A DNA stretch of 64,000 nucleotides from Hofstenia miamia (lineage: Eukaryota > Xenacoelomorpha > Acoela), in contig SCFE01000018.1 in NCBI GenBank assembly GCA_004352715.1, positions 1,673,883-1,737,882 of the forward strand, written 5' to 3'. The position numbers and the translations under genes were made by a program. This document shows, one piece after another, positions 36,383 to 44,216 of the stretch (the stretch's first letter is position 1; every line of letters begins with the position of its first letter). The notes below the pieces were generated by a model. That model ran no database searches. It had not been told where the DNA came from and saw nothing but the letters and a program-made list of their open reading frames with translations.

Positions 36383-39209
36383 CATANNNNNNNNNNNNNN
36401 NNNNNNNNNNNNNNNNNNNNNNNNNNNNNNNNNNNNNNNNNNNNNNNNNNNNNNNNNNNNNNNNNNNNNNNNNNNNNNNNNNNNNNNNNNNNNNNNNNNN
36501 NNNNNNNNNNNNNNNNNNNNNNNNNNNNNNNNNNNNNNNNNNNNNNNNNNNNNNNNNNNNTATATATATATACATAGTAACATCTTACCTAAATCAGATT
36601 TAACTGCAGACATTAAAGAAAGATTTTGATCTCCTTGTTCATCTTTGAAATTTGAATGATGGAAGGTTGGAGAAGACAATTCAGTAATAAGTATTTTAAA
36701 GACATTGGAATGCCCAATATCTTTACACAAATCAACGGACGAATCTGATAAATTCCACATAAGTCGCTTATATGACTTTATGTTTTCATAATATGGCGGC
36801 TCAAAGTATTTAGCCGGTGGCTGTAATTGAAGAGTTTTAACGAAATGATCTAAACGAAACTACTTCTATCTACTAAACTAAAAGTTTAAAAGCGCATTAA
36901 TAAAAAACCGTTGAGGAATTTATAAAATATACAAAGTGAATCACATCAAACGCTGAAGAATTTCTGAATATAAAAATACGATAACAGAAGTATTTGCAGA
37001 TTCAAAAGAATTAAACTTAAAGACTAACACAGGCAAATCACGTGAAATGATTTTTGTACACAAAAACATTAAAAACGTCAATCTAAAGAATTCTATTAAA
37101 GAAAAGATCACAATTAATGAAATTGCAATATCAATAACAAAGAGTGTGAAATATTTAGGCTTATATAGATATAAAACTGAATTGGGGTTAAGCATGTTGA
37201 ATCTACAAGAAATAAAGCGAGCTTCATTGTATAACCAGTTTCATATCTACTAAACTATACAAAGAATGACAAAAAAATTATTTATTCCATATGTTAATTA
37301 AGCTAAATTATCCATATGCATCTGAACTATCTACCAGGATTAACGAAAAAGAACATTAACGTTTTAAAAGACATGTTAAACCATTCGCTAAGATTTCAAA
37401 ATTAAACAAAGATAATTTATTGTAAATAATGCAAATCGGTATTTAAAAAACATCAAAAAAAAGATAATTGACGATGCTAATCACCCTTTAAACACAATAT
37501 CTCCTAAAAGCACGATCGAAAATCCTAGAACATTATTAAGATTCGATGTAAAAATAAAAAATAATTTTCAACATATATGAATTTCCTATTTGTAAAAATA
37601 ATTTTGTTATTTACAAGCAATGACTTATGCTCTTGCCACAGAAAATTGGCTTAGAAATATTTTTTGTAGGGACTGTAGATGAATGTTCGATAAATGTTAC
37701 TTGTGACGCAAGATTTGAACCAAAATCACAAGAAGGTGATCTGTGATCATTGTAAAGCGTACTTACTACTTTGTGTTATAAGCTTACATGTATTTCGATA
37801 ATTTACATAAAAAATAAATGTTCTTATCCTGCCATTTAAAAAGTATTATTAACTAGCAATAAGAGAAACCGTGTATGTTCAATGTTCTTCAAAAGGAAAA
37901 ATATTGTAACATTCGCCTGAAAATCACCGAAATAAACAAAAATTTACTAATTTCAGAAATCTTGAAACAGTATATTGTTAGCCTACCTAAATGCTATGAA
38001 ATGAAAACATAAAAATCAAAATGAATTATTACAAATAACCAGAAAATATAGTCTCGAAGCTACACTGGATTCAGTGGCGTGTTTTTGAGTCAAGCTGCGA
38101 ACATTTAATTAAAACGTTGTTTTTTCCTCAAAATTGAAAATAGTTCACTTGAATTCATCAATTGATTTGCTGCTTAAACAGACGATTGCATTTTGTGTAA
38201 ATTGACTTTTGTTCAAGAAACTTATAGTTTAGAATTTTTTCTGTAAAAATGGGTGTTAACACCCCTCCCTCGTTTTAAAAATCCTAAACGCGCCTCTGAT
38301 TGGATTGACAGAAAATATGATTATCAGGATAAATATCCTGCATATTTACTATGTATTTCCAAACTTTTAGTTTACGAAAACAATGTAAAAACATCATTTG
38401 GCGTTGGACCTTTACAGGCCGGTAATAAATTTACGGGTAAAGGGTTAAAGCTTACGGATTACAGACTGGTACTACGGGCAAGAAAATATATTTAAAAAAA
38501 GAAATTATTTAAATTGAAACATGCATTACAAAAGCACAAAAATTTTAAATCACTTTCAAATGGATCAATTTATGTAGAACATTTCATTTTGTGAATATTT
38601 ACCGTCTGATTTTCGTTTTAACGAGAAAATAGCATTTTTGAACGAGAAAATCGGGCCAGCCTACGGTTACAGTCTACCAAAAACACGGGCCCAGAACACT
38701 GTGGTTATATAATTTGCGCGAATCTTGAAAATGAGCACAGGATAAAATTGTATAAATAGATACTAAATAAACAGTTTACTAAAAACAAAGAAAATAGTTA
38801 TTTACCAGCCAATCCATGTGATGCCAGTGTCGTTCCCAAAATGGCTTTACTTAAACTCAAAATATTTTTCTTACGGATCTGCAGATAAACATCATTTAGG
38901 TCAACGATTTCATTCACTTTCTGAAAGAGAGTATTAAACGCGAATAAGAAGTAAAAATATTACTTTTTGGATCATGATGTCGAAATCGAGAGCTTTCAAA
39001 CGTATAAATATTTCTACAGCATCATTAATCAATTGCTTTTCAGCAGCATTTTCTAAATATAGTTAAAAATGCAGCTTTGAAGATCAGAAATCGCAACAAA
39101 TACCTTCATCAGAATTCACAATGACGATTTTAGAAATAATTCGATTTTCCACTATTTCATCATCATCACTACTATTAACAGTGTCAATGACAAAACAATC
39201 CATTTCCAT
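18173..39209 (-). CDS. ARM-repeat protein with C-terminal TIR domain, 13 exons
   Basis: The gene is rebuilt from GT-AG exons in consistent phase: 39209-39104, 39052-38964, 38920-38806, 36849-36589, 27450-27332, 25342-25209, 24652-24537, 22581-22471, 20613-20488, 20192-20052, 19473-19372, 18441-18244 and a short last exon 18180-18173. The product is 541 aa. Residues about 100-392 are helical, ARM-like (MWNLSD at 134-139; a FILAFAAEPDDKS block; a LHLLWRLSFPPENKE block). Residues about 404-530 are a TIR domain: CMISYCWHTQDLAFRVRNAL, PIWIDVEQM, EAVEKSFAVILCLSESYQ, CRSEAMYAYR and WLGILVGTSLYY. E474 in CRSEA sits where NAD-cleaving TIRs carry the catalytic Glu. This matches ARM-TIR proteins common in spiralians and other invertebrates, with presumed roles in immune signalling or NAD consumption; function here is inferred. 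The start ATG directly follows an acceptor, so a 5' UTR exon is likely upstream. The last exon is the least certain. Confidence 0.85.
18244..20192 (-). other. TIR domain exons of the ARM-TIR gene
   Basis: Three exons carry the TIR domain: 20192-20052 (box 1 ISYCW, helix A, then W433 and D435 of PIWIDVEQM), 19473-19372 (helix and strand with LCLSESYQNS), and 18441-18244 (E474, KLIIPIMM, W of SSWLGIL, SLYY). All junctions are phase 1 and the box order is complete. The second-box BB-loop sequence after DVEQM lacks the YGS that related invertebrate TIRs usually have and reads EGCVLTQM instead. Another acceptor choice could alter one or two residues here. Confidence 0.85.
19562..19611. repeat. (CAA)n microsatellite in an intron
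   Basis: About 16 AAC/CAA units with one CAG interruption, within intron 11... 10 region of the ARM-TIR gene (between exons at 19473 and 20052). Confidence 0.95.
20614..22470 (-). repeat. Intron with (TA)n tract and 508-N gap
   Basis: (TA)n runs at 21,905-21,935 and 22,444-22,463 flank N at 21,936-22,443. The splice donor GTAAGT of the exon ending at 22,471 lies directly against the tract. The rest of the intron (20.6-21.9 kb) shows no exon fitting the gene's phase and no recognised element. Confidence 0.85.
22582..24536. repeat. Intron with CAAATTTCAAA-type repeats
   Basis: At 22,935-23,070 and 23,610-23,730 runs of CAAA/TTTGAA permutations form imperfect inverted and direct repeats. The segment CAAATCAAATTTTGCAAAATTCTAAAATTG is nearly repeated at 39,960-40,000 and 42,072-42,112, so it is a dispersed family. 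No coding signal. Confidence 0.6.
26262..26710. mobile_element. MITE-like element with ATGTCGCTATGTAC repeats
   Basis: The left end (about 26,262-26,290) reads TATAGTTATACTATGTCGCTATGTAC; the reverse complement of the right end reads nearly the same with ATAATATGTCGC. Further direct copies of ATGTCGCTATGTAC occur at about 26,306, 26,626 and 26,650. There is no coding content and no certain target duplication. It lies in the 1,989-bp intron between exons at 25,342 and 27,332. Confidence 0.7.
27632..28348 (+). mobile_element. Tc1/mariner-type element with ~195-bp TIRs
   Basis: The ends CAGGGTGTCCCAAAAAAAG (left) and CAGGATGTCCCAAAAAAAG (right, reverse complement) begin inverted repeats that stay similar for about 195 bp, to roughly 27,826 and from 28,155. 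Both ends abut (TA)n tracts, 27,589-27,630 and 28,349-28,360. Between the repeats is only the C-terminal piece of a transposase (27,884-28,129). It lies in the 9.1-kb intron of the ARM-TIR gene, antisense to it. Confidence 0.9.
27884..28129 (+). pseudogene. Tc/mariner transposase C-terminal fragment
   Basis: An 81-codon unbroken stretch ending in an acidic tail. The segment FMHRMHLIVENGGSHIEQL is the C-terminal helix block of IS630/Tc3-type transposases (R....I...G.HIE). The catalytic DDE region is absent. Base composition is clearly more GC-rich than the surrounding intron, with many GC-ending codons, which hints that the element arrived from another genome. The frame probably continued from lost upstream sequence, so the ATG is not meaningful. 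Confidence 0.7.
28360..29430. other. Intron sequence with (TA)n, no gene seen
   Basis: A (TA)n run lies at 29,013-29,051. The stretch at 28,370-28,520, with CACATTACAGGGAAAGACG and GACCCCCAAGTTGTGAG, is more GC-rich than its surroundings and may be an old insertion, but I recognise nothing. Confidence 0.4.
29468..30400 (+). mobile_element. Penelope-like element, 5'-truncated
   Basis: The 3' half of a Penelope-like retroelement: the C-terminal third of the reverse transcriptase plus the GIY-YIG endonuclease, then a tail with GATTTAAAATCGAAACCGGTCG at 30,348-30,369, typical of the group. It is bounded by (TA)n at 29,434-29,465 and 30,402-30,417. A single N at 29,467 lies at the left junction. 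It is antisense inside the ARM-TIR intron. Confidence 0.85.
29502..30278 (+). CDS. Penelope-like RT C-terminus with GIY-YIG endonuclease
   Basis: A 258-codon open frame without breaks. Residues 6-40 (NFLDVAITYNN ... HRKPTNTN) are the conserved block just after the RT palm in Penelope-like elements, followed by the thumb region. Residues 171-200 form the GIY-YIG core: IVYKFTCEEC, HIGETKR (HIG where YIG is usual), R195 and E198. The endonuclease nicks target DNA to prime reverse transcription. The frame begins inside the RT, so the ATG is only the first Met after truncation and no complete enzyme is encoded. The lack of stops suggests a recent insertion. Confidence 0.8.
   Translation: MNNKLNFLDVAITYNNHSYETKMHRKPTNTNLYIRFHSYCDSKYKINTIKCLLNRIIKISSNYQDVIESIFELYEILENNGYPHRLIKRYVDQQLTKKPEVICNQAQSNYKEPIYWKLPYIEEHQQLLNLRINKINAKLRHTRIRPILETKKTFNIFRNKDPIQEMLVSSIVYKFTCEECHHSHIGETKRHLQTRVNEHLSGHLNSEIYTHQHRANINIFKIIMQTPNTKISESLIIKNSNKQRLMNKQRTTNILDIF
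30420..31760. other. Intron sequence, no gene seen
   Basis: It contains (TA)n at 30,922-30,943 and a small palindromic block at 30,775-30,835 with TACCCGACACGAC and GATCGGGTCGG, perhaps a MITE relic. No coding signal. Confidence 0.4.
31847..31990 (+). pseudogene. Transposase-tail zinc-finger (PHD-like) fragment
   Basis: The plus frame from 31,847 reads DSEDEGNVCLVCGEHFRDG, then SWVQCVTCQLWSHDE. This C-x2-C ... W-V-x-C-x2-C-x2-W-x-H arrangement is PHD-like. An acidic run followed by such a finger is common at the C-terminus of pogo/Tigger-type DDE proteins in invertebrates. No catalytic core is visible upstream. It could also be a stray exon of a host PHD gene, but no splice signals support that. 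Confidence 0.45.
32325..32563. mobile_element. hAT-like MITE, 239 bp
   Basis: The left end is TAGAGGTGTGCACC; the reverse complement of the right end is TAGAGGTGGGAATT. Flanks are tgaaaagg (32,317-32,324) and ccaaaagg (32,564-32,571), six of eight bases alike, as expected of an aged hAT duplication. A GGCGGCT/AGCCGCC pair (32,360 and 32,545) extends the inverted symmetry. No coding content. Confidence 0.75.
32730..33880. other. Intron sequence, no gene seen
   Basis: AT-rich with no coding signal and no repeat structure that I could pair. Confidence 0.4.
33880..35960 (+). pseudogene. P-element/THAP9-like transposase remnant
   Basis: Several pieces in changing frames follow P-element/THAP9 order. 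At about 34,540-34,700: FRGGHLYGMSIDDTTKPAI, then LNGVPAFVARLLPIYSIKTD, and LIEQIHNAGGFVLLVMTDN with the catalytic-region Asp. At 35,193-35,567: a NDSNRIPITEVLDKRFNYLL block, then DQFQSDRFESAFGIYRCSSG followed by GNYEIVVEQLINSAK, the family's highly conserved 'E..F..YR...G.NY.....Q' signature. There are many stops, and no THAP finger or terminal repeats. It is antisense within the 9.1-kb ARM-TIR intron. The fragment at 2.69-3.56 kb covers an earlier part of the same protein type. Confidence 0.75.
36280..36577. repeat. (TA)n / (TACA)n tract with 174-N gap
   Basis: (TA)n with TACATACA interruptions at 36,286-36,386, N at 36,387-36,560, then (TA)n to 36,573. The splice donor of the ARM-TIR exon ending at 36,589 lies about 12 bp from the tract. 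Confidence 0.9.
36941..37253 (+). pseudogene. LINE reverse transcriptase fragment
   Basis: The frame through 37,047-37,250 reads SREMIFVHKNIKNVNLKN and ISITKSVKYLGLYRYK, the region after the catalytic YADD of CR1/jockey-type RTs (K...M.F......L.......I.....VKYLG). Only about 90 codons are readable. It lies in the 1,956-bp ARM-TIR intron, antisense to the gene, and may belong to the same LINE type as the tail at 16.4-16.7 kb. Confidence 0.55.
38072..38298. mobile_element. hAT-like MITE, 227 bp
   Basis: The left end is CAGTGGCGTGTTTTTGAG; the reverse complement of the right end is CAGAGGCGCGTTTAGGA. Flanks are actggatt (38,064-38,071) and attggatt (38,299-38,306), seven of eight alike. This fits a non-autonomous hAT element. 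It lies in the intron between exons at 38,806 and 36,849. Confidence 0.8.
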
Positions 39210-40268
39210 CTAAAAACTACAATAGAAGCAGTAAGAAAGTTAAAAAAGTTCAAAATAGTGGTGAAAGTTGATCACACACGGACTAATATGTCTTGGTACA
39301 AATTGCACAGTAGTAATAAAAGCGAACAAACCTAAAAACCCAATACAGATATGGCTATTCTAAACAAATAAGTAGAAAGGAAAATAATCTTAATTTTATT
39401 TCATTTAGTAAACTTTAATTGTCATTTTAATATATATATATATATTTAGGAAAAAGATCCAAAACTTTGACTCGATTCCAGGCCTGATGCAAACATCTGA
39501 TCACTACACAAAGCAAGGATGCTTTCGCCAAATAACTAAACTTGAAGTTTGGACTATTTCAATTCGAATATTAAGCAAGCTTCAGAAAATCATAACAAAT
39601 GATAGTTTGTTCATCAATATAAATTCTTCTACAACAGCAAGTCGAATTTGAGAATAGGCGTATATATCATTAAAATTTATTAGTAACACATTCTCATTGA
39701 AATAATTCCACGAGTTTTAGCAAAGAAAAAGTGACATTTCGTAAGATTGCTTGTTTATTATATTTTAATTAATTACAGCTCTAATGTCGTCAAATACGTA
39801 CTTCCCTTGAAAACATTAGTGGCACTCTGTACTATGTAATTAGGAGTAAAAGTTTAATGAGCGCAAGTGGGTTGGAAAAACATAGTACAGAGGGCGGGTT
39901 TTTGGTTTTTTGAAAACTACAAAACATCAAATACTTTTTATGAAACTAATCCAAACATTCAAATCAAATTTTGTAAAATTCTAAAATTCAAATTTCAAAC
40001 CAAACTTTGGAGGCCAAGGAACAAACTTTGATATTCAAATTTTGTACAAGATTCTTGTTGACGTTTTATGAACTAAACCGGCGTTAAATAATGTAATTAG
40101 AAAATGAGATGTTCGATAGCTATTCACATAGTTTGAAATTCTTTAAAATTTTTTGAATACTGTTACTGAAAGTTTACGAGTTAATTTTCATCACGAAATC
40201 ATTGACAATGTATTCGCTCGTAGAGCAAATCATGTGAGGCGCCTGGGCTCTTACCTACGAAAATTCCG

Positions 40269-40490
40269 GTGAAAGTCAGCGAAAATTTGAAGAGAAGTAC
40301 AGACGAAGTCCACCGTCAGTATTGGCCTTCCCTCAAATCCTTGGTTTTTGCCAACAATAGACGCGCCTTGAGGTCAGCAATTGAAGAGAAAATCAACCGA
40401 ATTCATTTGCGAATGTATCGAGATACCTTGAGAGATTTTGAGAATAGGGTGCATCTGTGTCACGAATCAGGAGGAAATGTATTCGAGTAA
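40269..40490 (+). pseudogene. Tc-type transposase C-terminal fragment
   Basis: A 73-codon frame with a QYWPSLKSLVFANNRRALRS-like linker, then IEEKINRI and FENRVHLCHESGGNVFE at the stop, the C-terminal block of Tc3/IS630 transposases. About 95 bp downstream, TGAAACACCTTGTATATA (40,578-40,595) looks like the right terminal repeat. No left end was found. The identical copy is at 42,381-42,602. Confidence 0.6.
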
Positions 40491-40623
40491 CATTCTAAGT
40501 TAGTTTTCAATTGCTTTGTAAGCTTTTTATTCATTTTCATATAATAAATAACTACAAATATATTGTACTAAACTTTTGAAACACCTTGTATATATAGAAA
40601 CATTTCAATATTCATTATTTAAG

Positions 40624-40920
40624 ATGTCCAACGTTTGTAGCTTCAGTAGCAATTCACACTTGGAAGATGAATTTGTTGCATGTTCAACAAATTATGAAAC
40701 AATGTGCAGTCCAAACAGAAAGTTTCGAATGCAGCTTCTTCGTGAAAAGTTGGGCAAGCATTATGCCAAGAAGAAACAAAAGAAATTGATGAAGAAACGT
40801 ATTTTACAAAGTAGTGAAAAGCGCAGATCAATACCTAATCGAAGACCCAAGAGACGAGATGGTCGTAAAAGACAAGAAGGCCCTCAAACTTGCCTAATTA
40901 AAGAAGAGTGCGATTTTTGA
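40624..40920 (+). CDS. Small Lys/Arg-rich protein, unknown
   Basis: A 98-codon frame starting at an ATG in fair context (TTTAAGATGTCC). The first 45 residues are Ser/Asn/Cys-rich; the second half is strongly basic (KKKQKKLMKKR, NRRPKRRDGRKRQ), like a nuclear-localisation or nucleic-acid-binding tail, with ECDF at the end. AATAAA-like AAAATAAAGCG follows at about 40,976. I do not recognise the family. It may be one exon of a plus-strand gene, a transposon by-product, or chance. The copy at 42,736-43,032 is identical because of the block duplication. Confidence 0.35.
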   Translation: MSNVCSFSSNSHLEDEFVACSTNYETMCSPNRKFRMQLLREKLGKHYAKKKQKKLMKKRILQSSEKRRSIPNRRPKRRDGRKRQEGPQTCLIKEECDF

Positions 40921-41036
40921 CATGGGAACTGTCACAAAAGGATCGGACTTTTTTGTTGAATGTTTATAGAACTAAAAAATAAAGCGTTTTACACGGCGAT
41001 AAATGCATAAGATTATTTACGAACACGACACGCCAT

Positions 41037-41249
41037 ATGCAAACATACATGTGCCAGGAAATTAGACTTTCATCAACACAAAGCTATTTTTCAACGAGAT
41101 TTGAAGAAAAGATCCTTAGAATTCAAAATAAATCAAGCAATGATGCTTTTCAAACAGTCGAAAAATTTGTAAAGCATCAAGCTTTTCTCAAGGGTAAACG
41201 TGAATTGATCAAAAATCAATTCCCAAAAAGCCTTCATTTCCTAGAGTGA
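41037..41249 (+). CDS. Unrecognised 70-codon frame
   Basis: A helical, Lys/Gln-rich stretch (STRFEEKILRIQNKSSND, then QTVEKFVKHQAFLKGKREL). Readable sequence continues past its stop in the same style (ENFVQERKLSPATKLHLLIA near 41,300-41,360), so it could be part of a decayed larger gene on the plus strand. I cannot assign it. The copy at 43,149-43,361 is identical. Confidence 0.25.
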   Translation: MQTYMCQEIRLSSTQSYFSTRFEEKILRIQNKSSNDAFQTVEKFVKHQAFLKGKRELIKNQFPKSLHFLE

Positions 41250-41489
41250 TTATTTGACAAAACTAAAAAATTGAAAAACAATGAATCATTGAATGAATAA
41301 CTAGAGAATTTTGTACAAGAAAGAAAGCTGTCACCTGCTACAAAACTTCATTTGCTGATAGCAGTGCGCACTTGGAGCAACTTTAAATTTTATATTCATT
41401 TCTAGTGTGCAAATATTAAAGAACAAAAAAAGTCATTTTGCCATGAAGAACATGAGGACGTTTGCGCAAAAGAAAGATAAATTGTTCAN

Positions 41490-43600
41490 AGGAAAATAAT
41501 CTTAATTTTATTTCATTTAGTAAACTTTAATTGTCATTTTAATATATATATATATATTTAGGAAAAAGATCCAAAACTTTGACTCGATTCCAGGCCTGAT
41601 GCAAACATCTGATCACTACACAAAGCAAGGATGCTTTCGCCAAATAACTAAACTTGAAGTTTGGACTATTTCAATTCGAATATTAAGCAAGCTTCAGAAA
41701 ATCATAACAAATGATAGTTTGTTCATCAATATAAATTCTTCTACAACAGCAAGTCGAATTTGAGAATAGGCGTATATATCATTAAAATTTATTAGTAACA
41801 CATTCTCATTGAAATAATTCCACGAGTTTTAGCAAAGAAAAAGTGACATTTCGTAAGATTGCTTGTTTATTATATTTTAATTAATTACAGCTCTAATGTC
41901 GTCAAATACGTACTTCCCTTGAAAACATTAGTGGCACTCTGTACTATGTAATTAGGAGTAAAAGTTTAATGAGCGCAAGTGGGTTGGAAAAACATAGTAC
42001 AGAGGGCGGGTTTTTGGTTTTTTGAAAACTACAAAACATCAAATACTTTTTATGAAACTAATCCAAACATTCAAATCAAATTTTGTAAAATTCTAAAATT
42101 CAAATTTCAAACCAAACTTTGGAGGCCAAGGAACAAACTTTGATATTCAAATTTTGTACAAGATTCTTGTTGACGTTTTATGAACTAAACCGGCGTTAAA
42201 TAATGTAATTAGAAAATGAGATGTTCGATAGCTATTCACATAGTTTGAAATTCTTTAAAATTTTTTGAATACTGTTACTGAAAGTTTACGAGTTAATTTT
42301 CATCACGAAATCATTGACAATGTATTCGCTCGTAGAGCAAATCATGTGAGGCGCCTGGGCTCTTACCTACGAAAATTCCGGTGAAAGTCAGCGAAAATTT
42401 GAAGAGAAGTACAGACGAAGTCCACCGTCAGTATTGGCCTTCCCTCAAATCCTTGGTTTTTGCCAACAATAGACGCGCCTTGAGGTCAGCAATTGAAGAG
42501 AAAATCAACCGAATTCATTTGCGAATGTATCGAGATACCTTGAGAGATTTTGAGAATAGGGTGCATCTGTGTCACGAATCAGGAGGAAATGTATTCGAGT
42601 AACATTCTAAGTTAGTTTTCAATTGCTTTGTAAGCTTTTTATTCATTTTCATATAATAAATAACTACAAATATATTGTACTAAACTTTTGAAACACCTTG
42701 TATATATAGAAACATTTCAATATTCATTATTTAAGATGTCCAACGTTTGTAGCTTCAGTAGCAATTCACACTTGGAAGATGAATTTGTTGCATGTTCAAC
42801 AAATTATGAAACAATGTGCAGTCCAAACAGAAAGTTTCGAATGCAGCTTCTTCGTGAAAAGTTGGGCAAGCATTATGCCAAGAAGAAACAAAAGAAATTG
42901 ATGAAGAAACGTATTTTACAAAGTAGTGAAAAGCGCAGATCAATACCTAATCGAAGACCCAAGAGACGAGATGGTCGTAAAAGACAAGAAGGCCCTCAAA
43001 CTTGCCTAATTAAAGAAGAGTGCGATTTTTGACATGGGAACTGTCACAAAAGGATCGGACTTTTTTGTTGAATGTTTATAGAACTAAAAAATAAAGCGTT
43101 TTACACGGCGATAAATGCATAAGATTATTTACGAACACGACACGCCATATGCAAACATACATGTGCCAGGAAATTAGACTTTCATCAACACAAAGCTATT
43201 TTTCAACGAGATTTGAAGAAAAGATCCTTAGAATTCAAAATAAATCAAGCAATGATGCTTTTCAAACAGTCGAAAAATTTGTAAAGCATCAAGCTTTTCT
43301 CAAGGGTAAACGTGAATTGATCAAAAATCAATTCCCAAAAAGCCTTCATTTCCTAGAGTGATTATTTGACAAAACTAAAAAATTGAAAAACAATGAATCA
43401 TTGAATGAATAACTAGAGAATTTTGTACAAGAAAGAAAGCTGTCACCTGCTACAAAACTTCATTTGCTGATAGCAGTGCGCACTTGGAGCAACTTTAAAT
43501 TTTATATTCATTTCTAGTGTGCAAATATTAAAGAACAAAAAAAGTCATTTTGCCATGAAGAACATGAGGACGTTTGCGCAAAAGAAAGATAAATTGTTCA
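41490..43600. repeat. 2,111-bp block, copy 2 of a direct duplication
   Basis: Second copy of 39,378-41,488. Unique sequence resumes at 43,601 with AAAAGTGCCACCC, a continuation that in copy 1 is cut by the N. This is what one expects if copy 1 is the end of one contig and copy 2 the start of the next. Confidence 0.95.
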
Positions 43601-44190
43601 AAAAAGTGCCACCCAATAAATGTTAAAAAGAATGATCGTCAGCATAAGAGATAAAATGAATTTTGTGTTACTAAGCGTTTAGCAATACGCAAGAAACAGC
43701 AATGACATCAAACATTAGACAAATGGTTAAAACAAACTTTCCTTGGGCAAAAGAATTCGATTTTTCAGGTAACACTAAGGAAATTTTGGGATAATTTTTT
43801 GCTTGAAAACGTAATGACATTGATTCAACAATTGAAAGAGCACATTTTACGCAAACAGGCAACACACTTGAAACGACTGAATATCAGTCACCAGAGGAAA
43901 AAAACTTTAAAAAATTGACTTCACTTTATAGTTCGTGTTTAGAAATATAAATACAGTTTATGAATTTGTGTTCGATATCACTATACCAAATTTATACGAA
44001 ATATCGCCAGAACGGTATAAAAATTAAAATTATATCAACTTAATCTCAAATATATTACCATTTGAAAAAAATTGAACATTTCAAATACAAGTAAAAATTT
44101 TACTGAACGCGAAAGATTTAGTAAAAATTCACCGAGGACGAAATATTTATAAAGTGTTTATTGAAAGCAAATATTTTGATTACTGAGAGT
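43601..44190. other. No clear gene
   Basis: Short readable plus-strand stretches, such as LETTEYQSPEEKNFKKLTSL near 43,865-43,925, resemble the style of the frames in the duplicated block just upstream. They may belong to the same decayed coding region. No assignment. Confidence 0.3.
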
Positions 44191-44216
44191 GATATATATA
44201 TATATATATATATATA

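Larger units (their letters stand above)
39378..41488. repeat. 2,111-bp block, copy 1 of a direct duplication
   Basis: This block recurs at 41,490-43,600 with a constant offset of 2,112. I found no difference at any place I compared, including three predicted reading frames. The copies are separated by one N at 41,489. It contains a Tc-type transposase tail, a basic open frame and (TA)n. A contig overlap that was not merged is the simplest explanation. Confidence 0.95.

Noticed and set aside
36212-36760. Frames with Tyr-Ile/Thr repeats around the 36.4-kb gap
   Set aside because: Microsatellite translation; only the minus-strand exon ending at 36,589 is supported.
36822-36841. Acceptor at TTACAG (36,822) for the 36.6-kb exon
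   Set aside because: It gives an immediate stop in the phase required by the upstream exon; the acceptor at 36,850 keeps the frame.
18173-39209. Calling the ARM-TIR gene SARM1
   Set aside because: No SAM domains lie between the ARM part and the TIR domain, and the TIR text resembles the broader invertebrate ARM-TIR family more than SARM1.
39378-43600. A real tandem gene duplication next to the ARM-TIR gene
   Set aside because: Apparent identity and a lone N at the joint point to assembly overlap instead.
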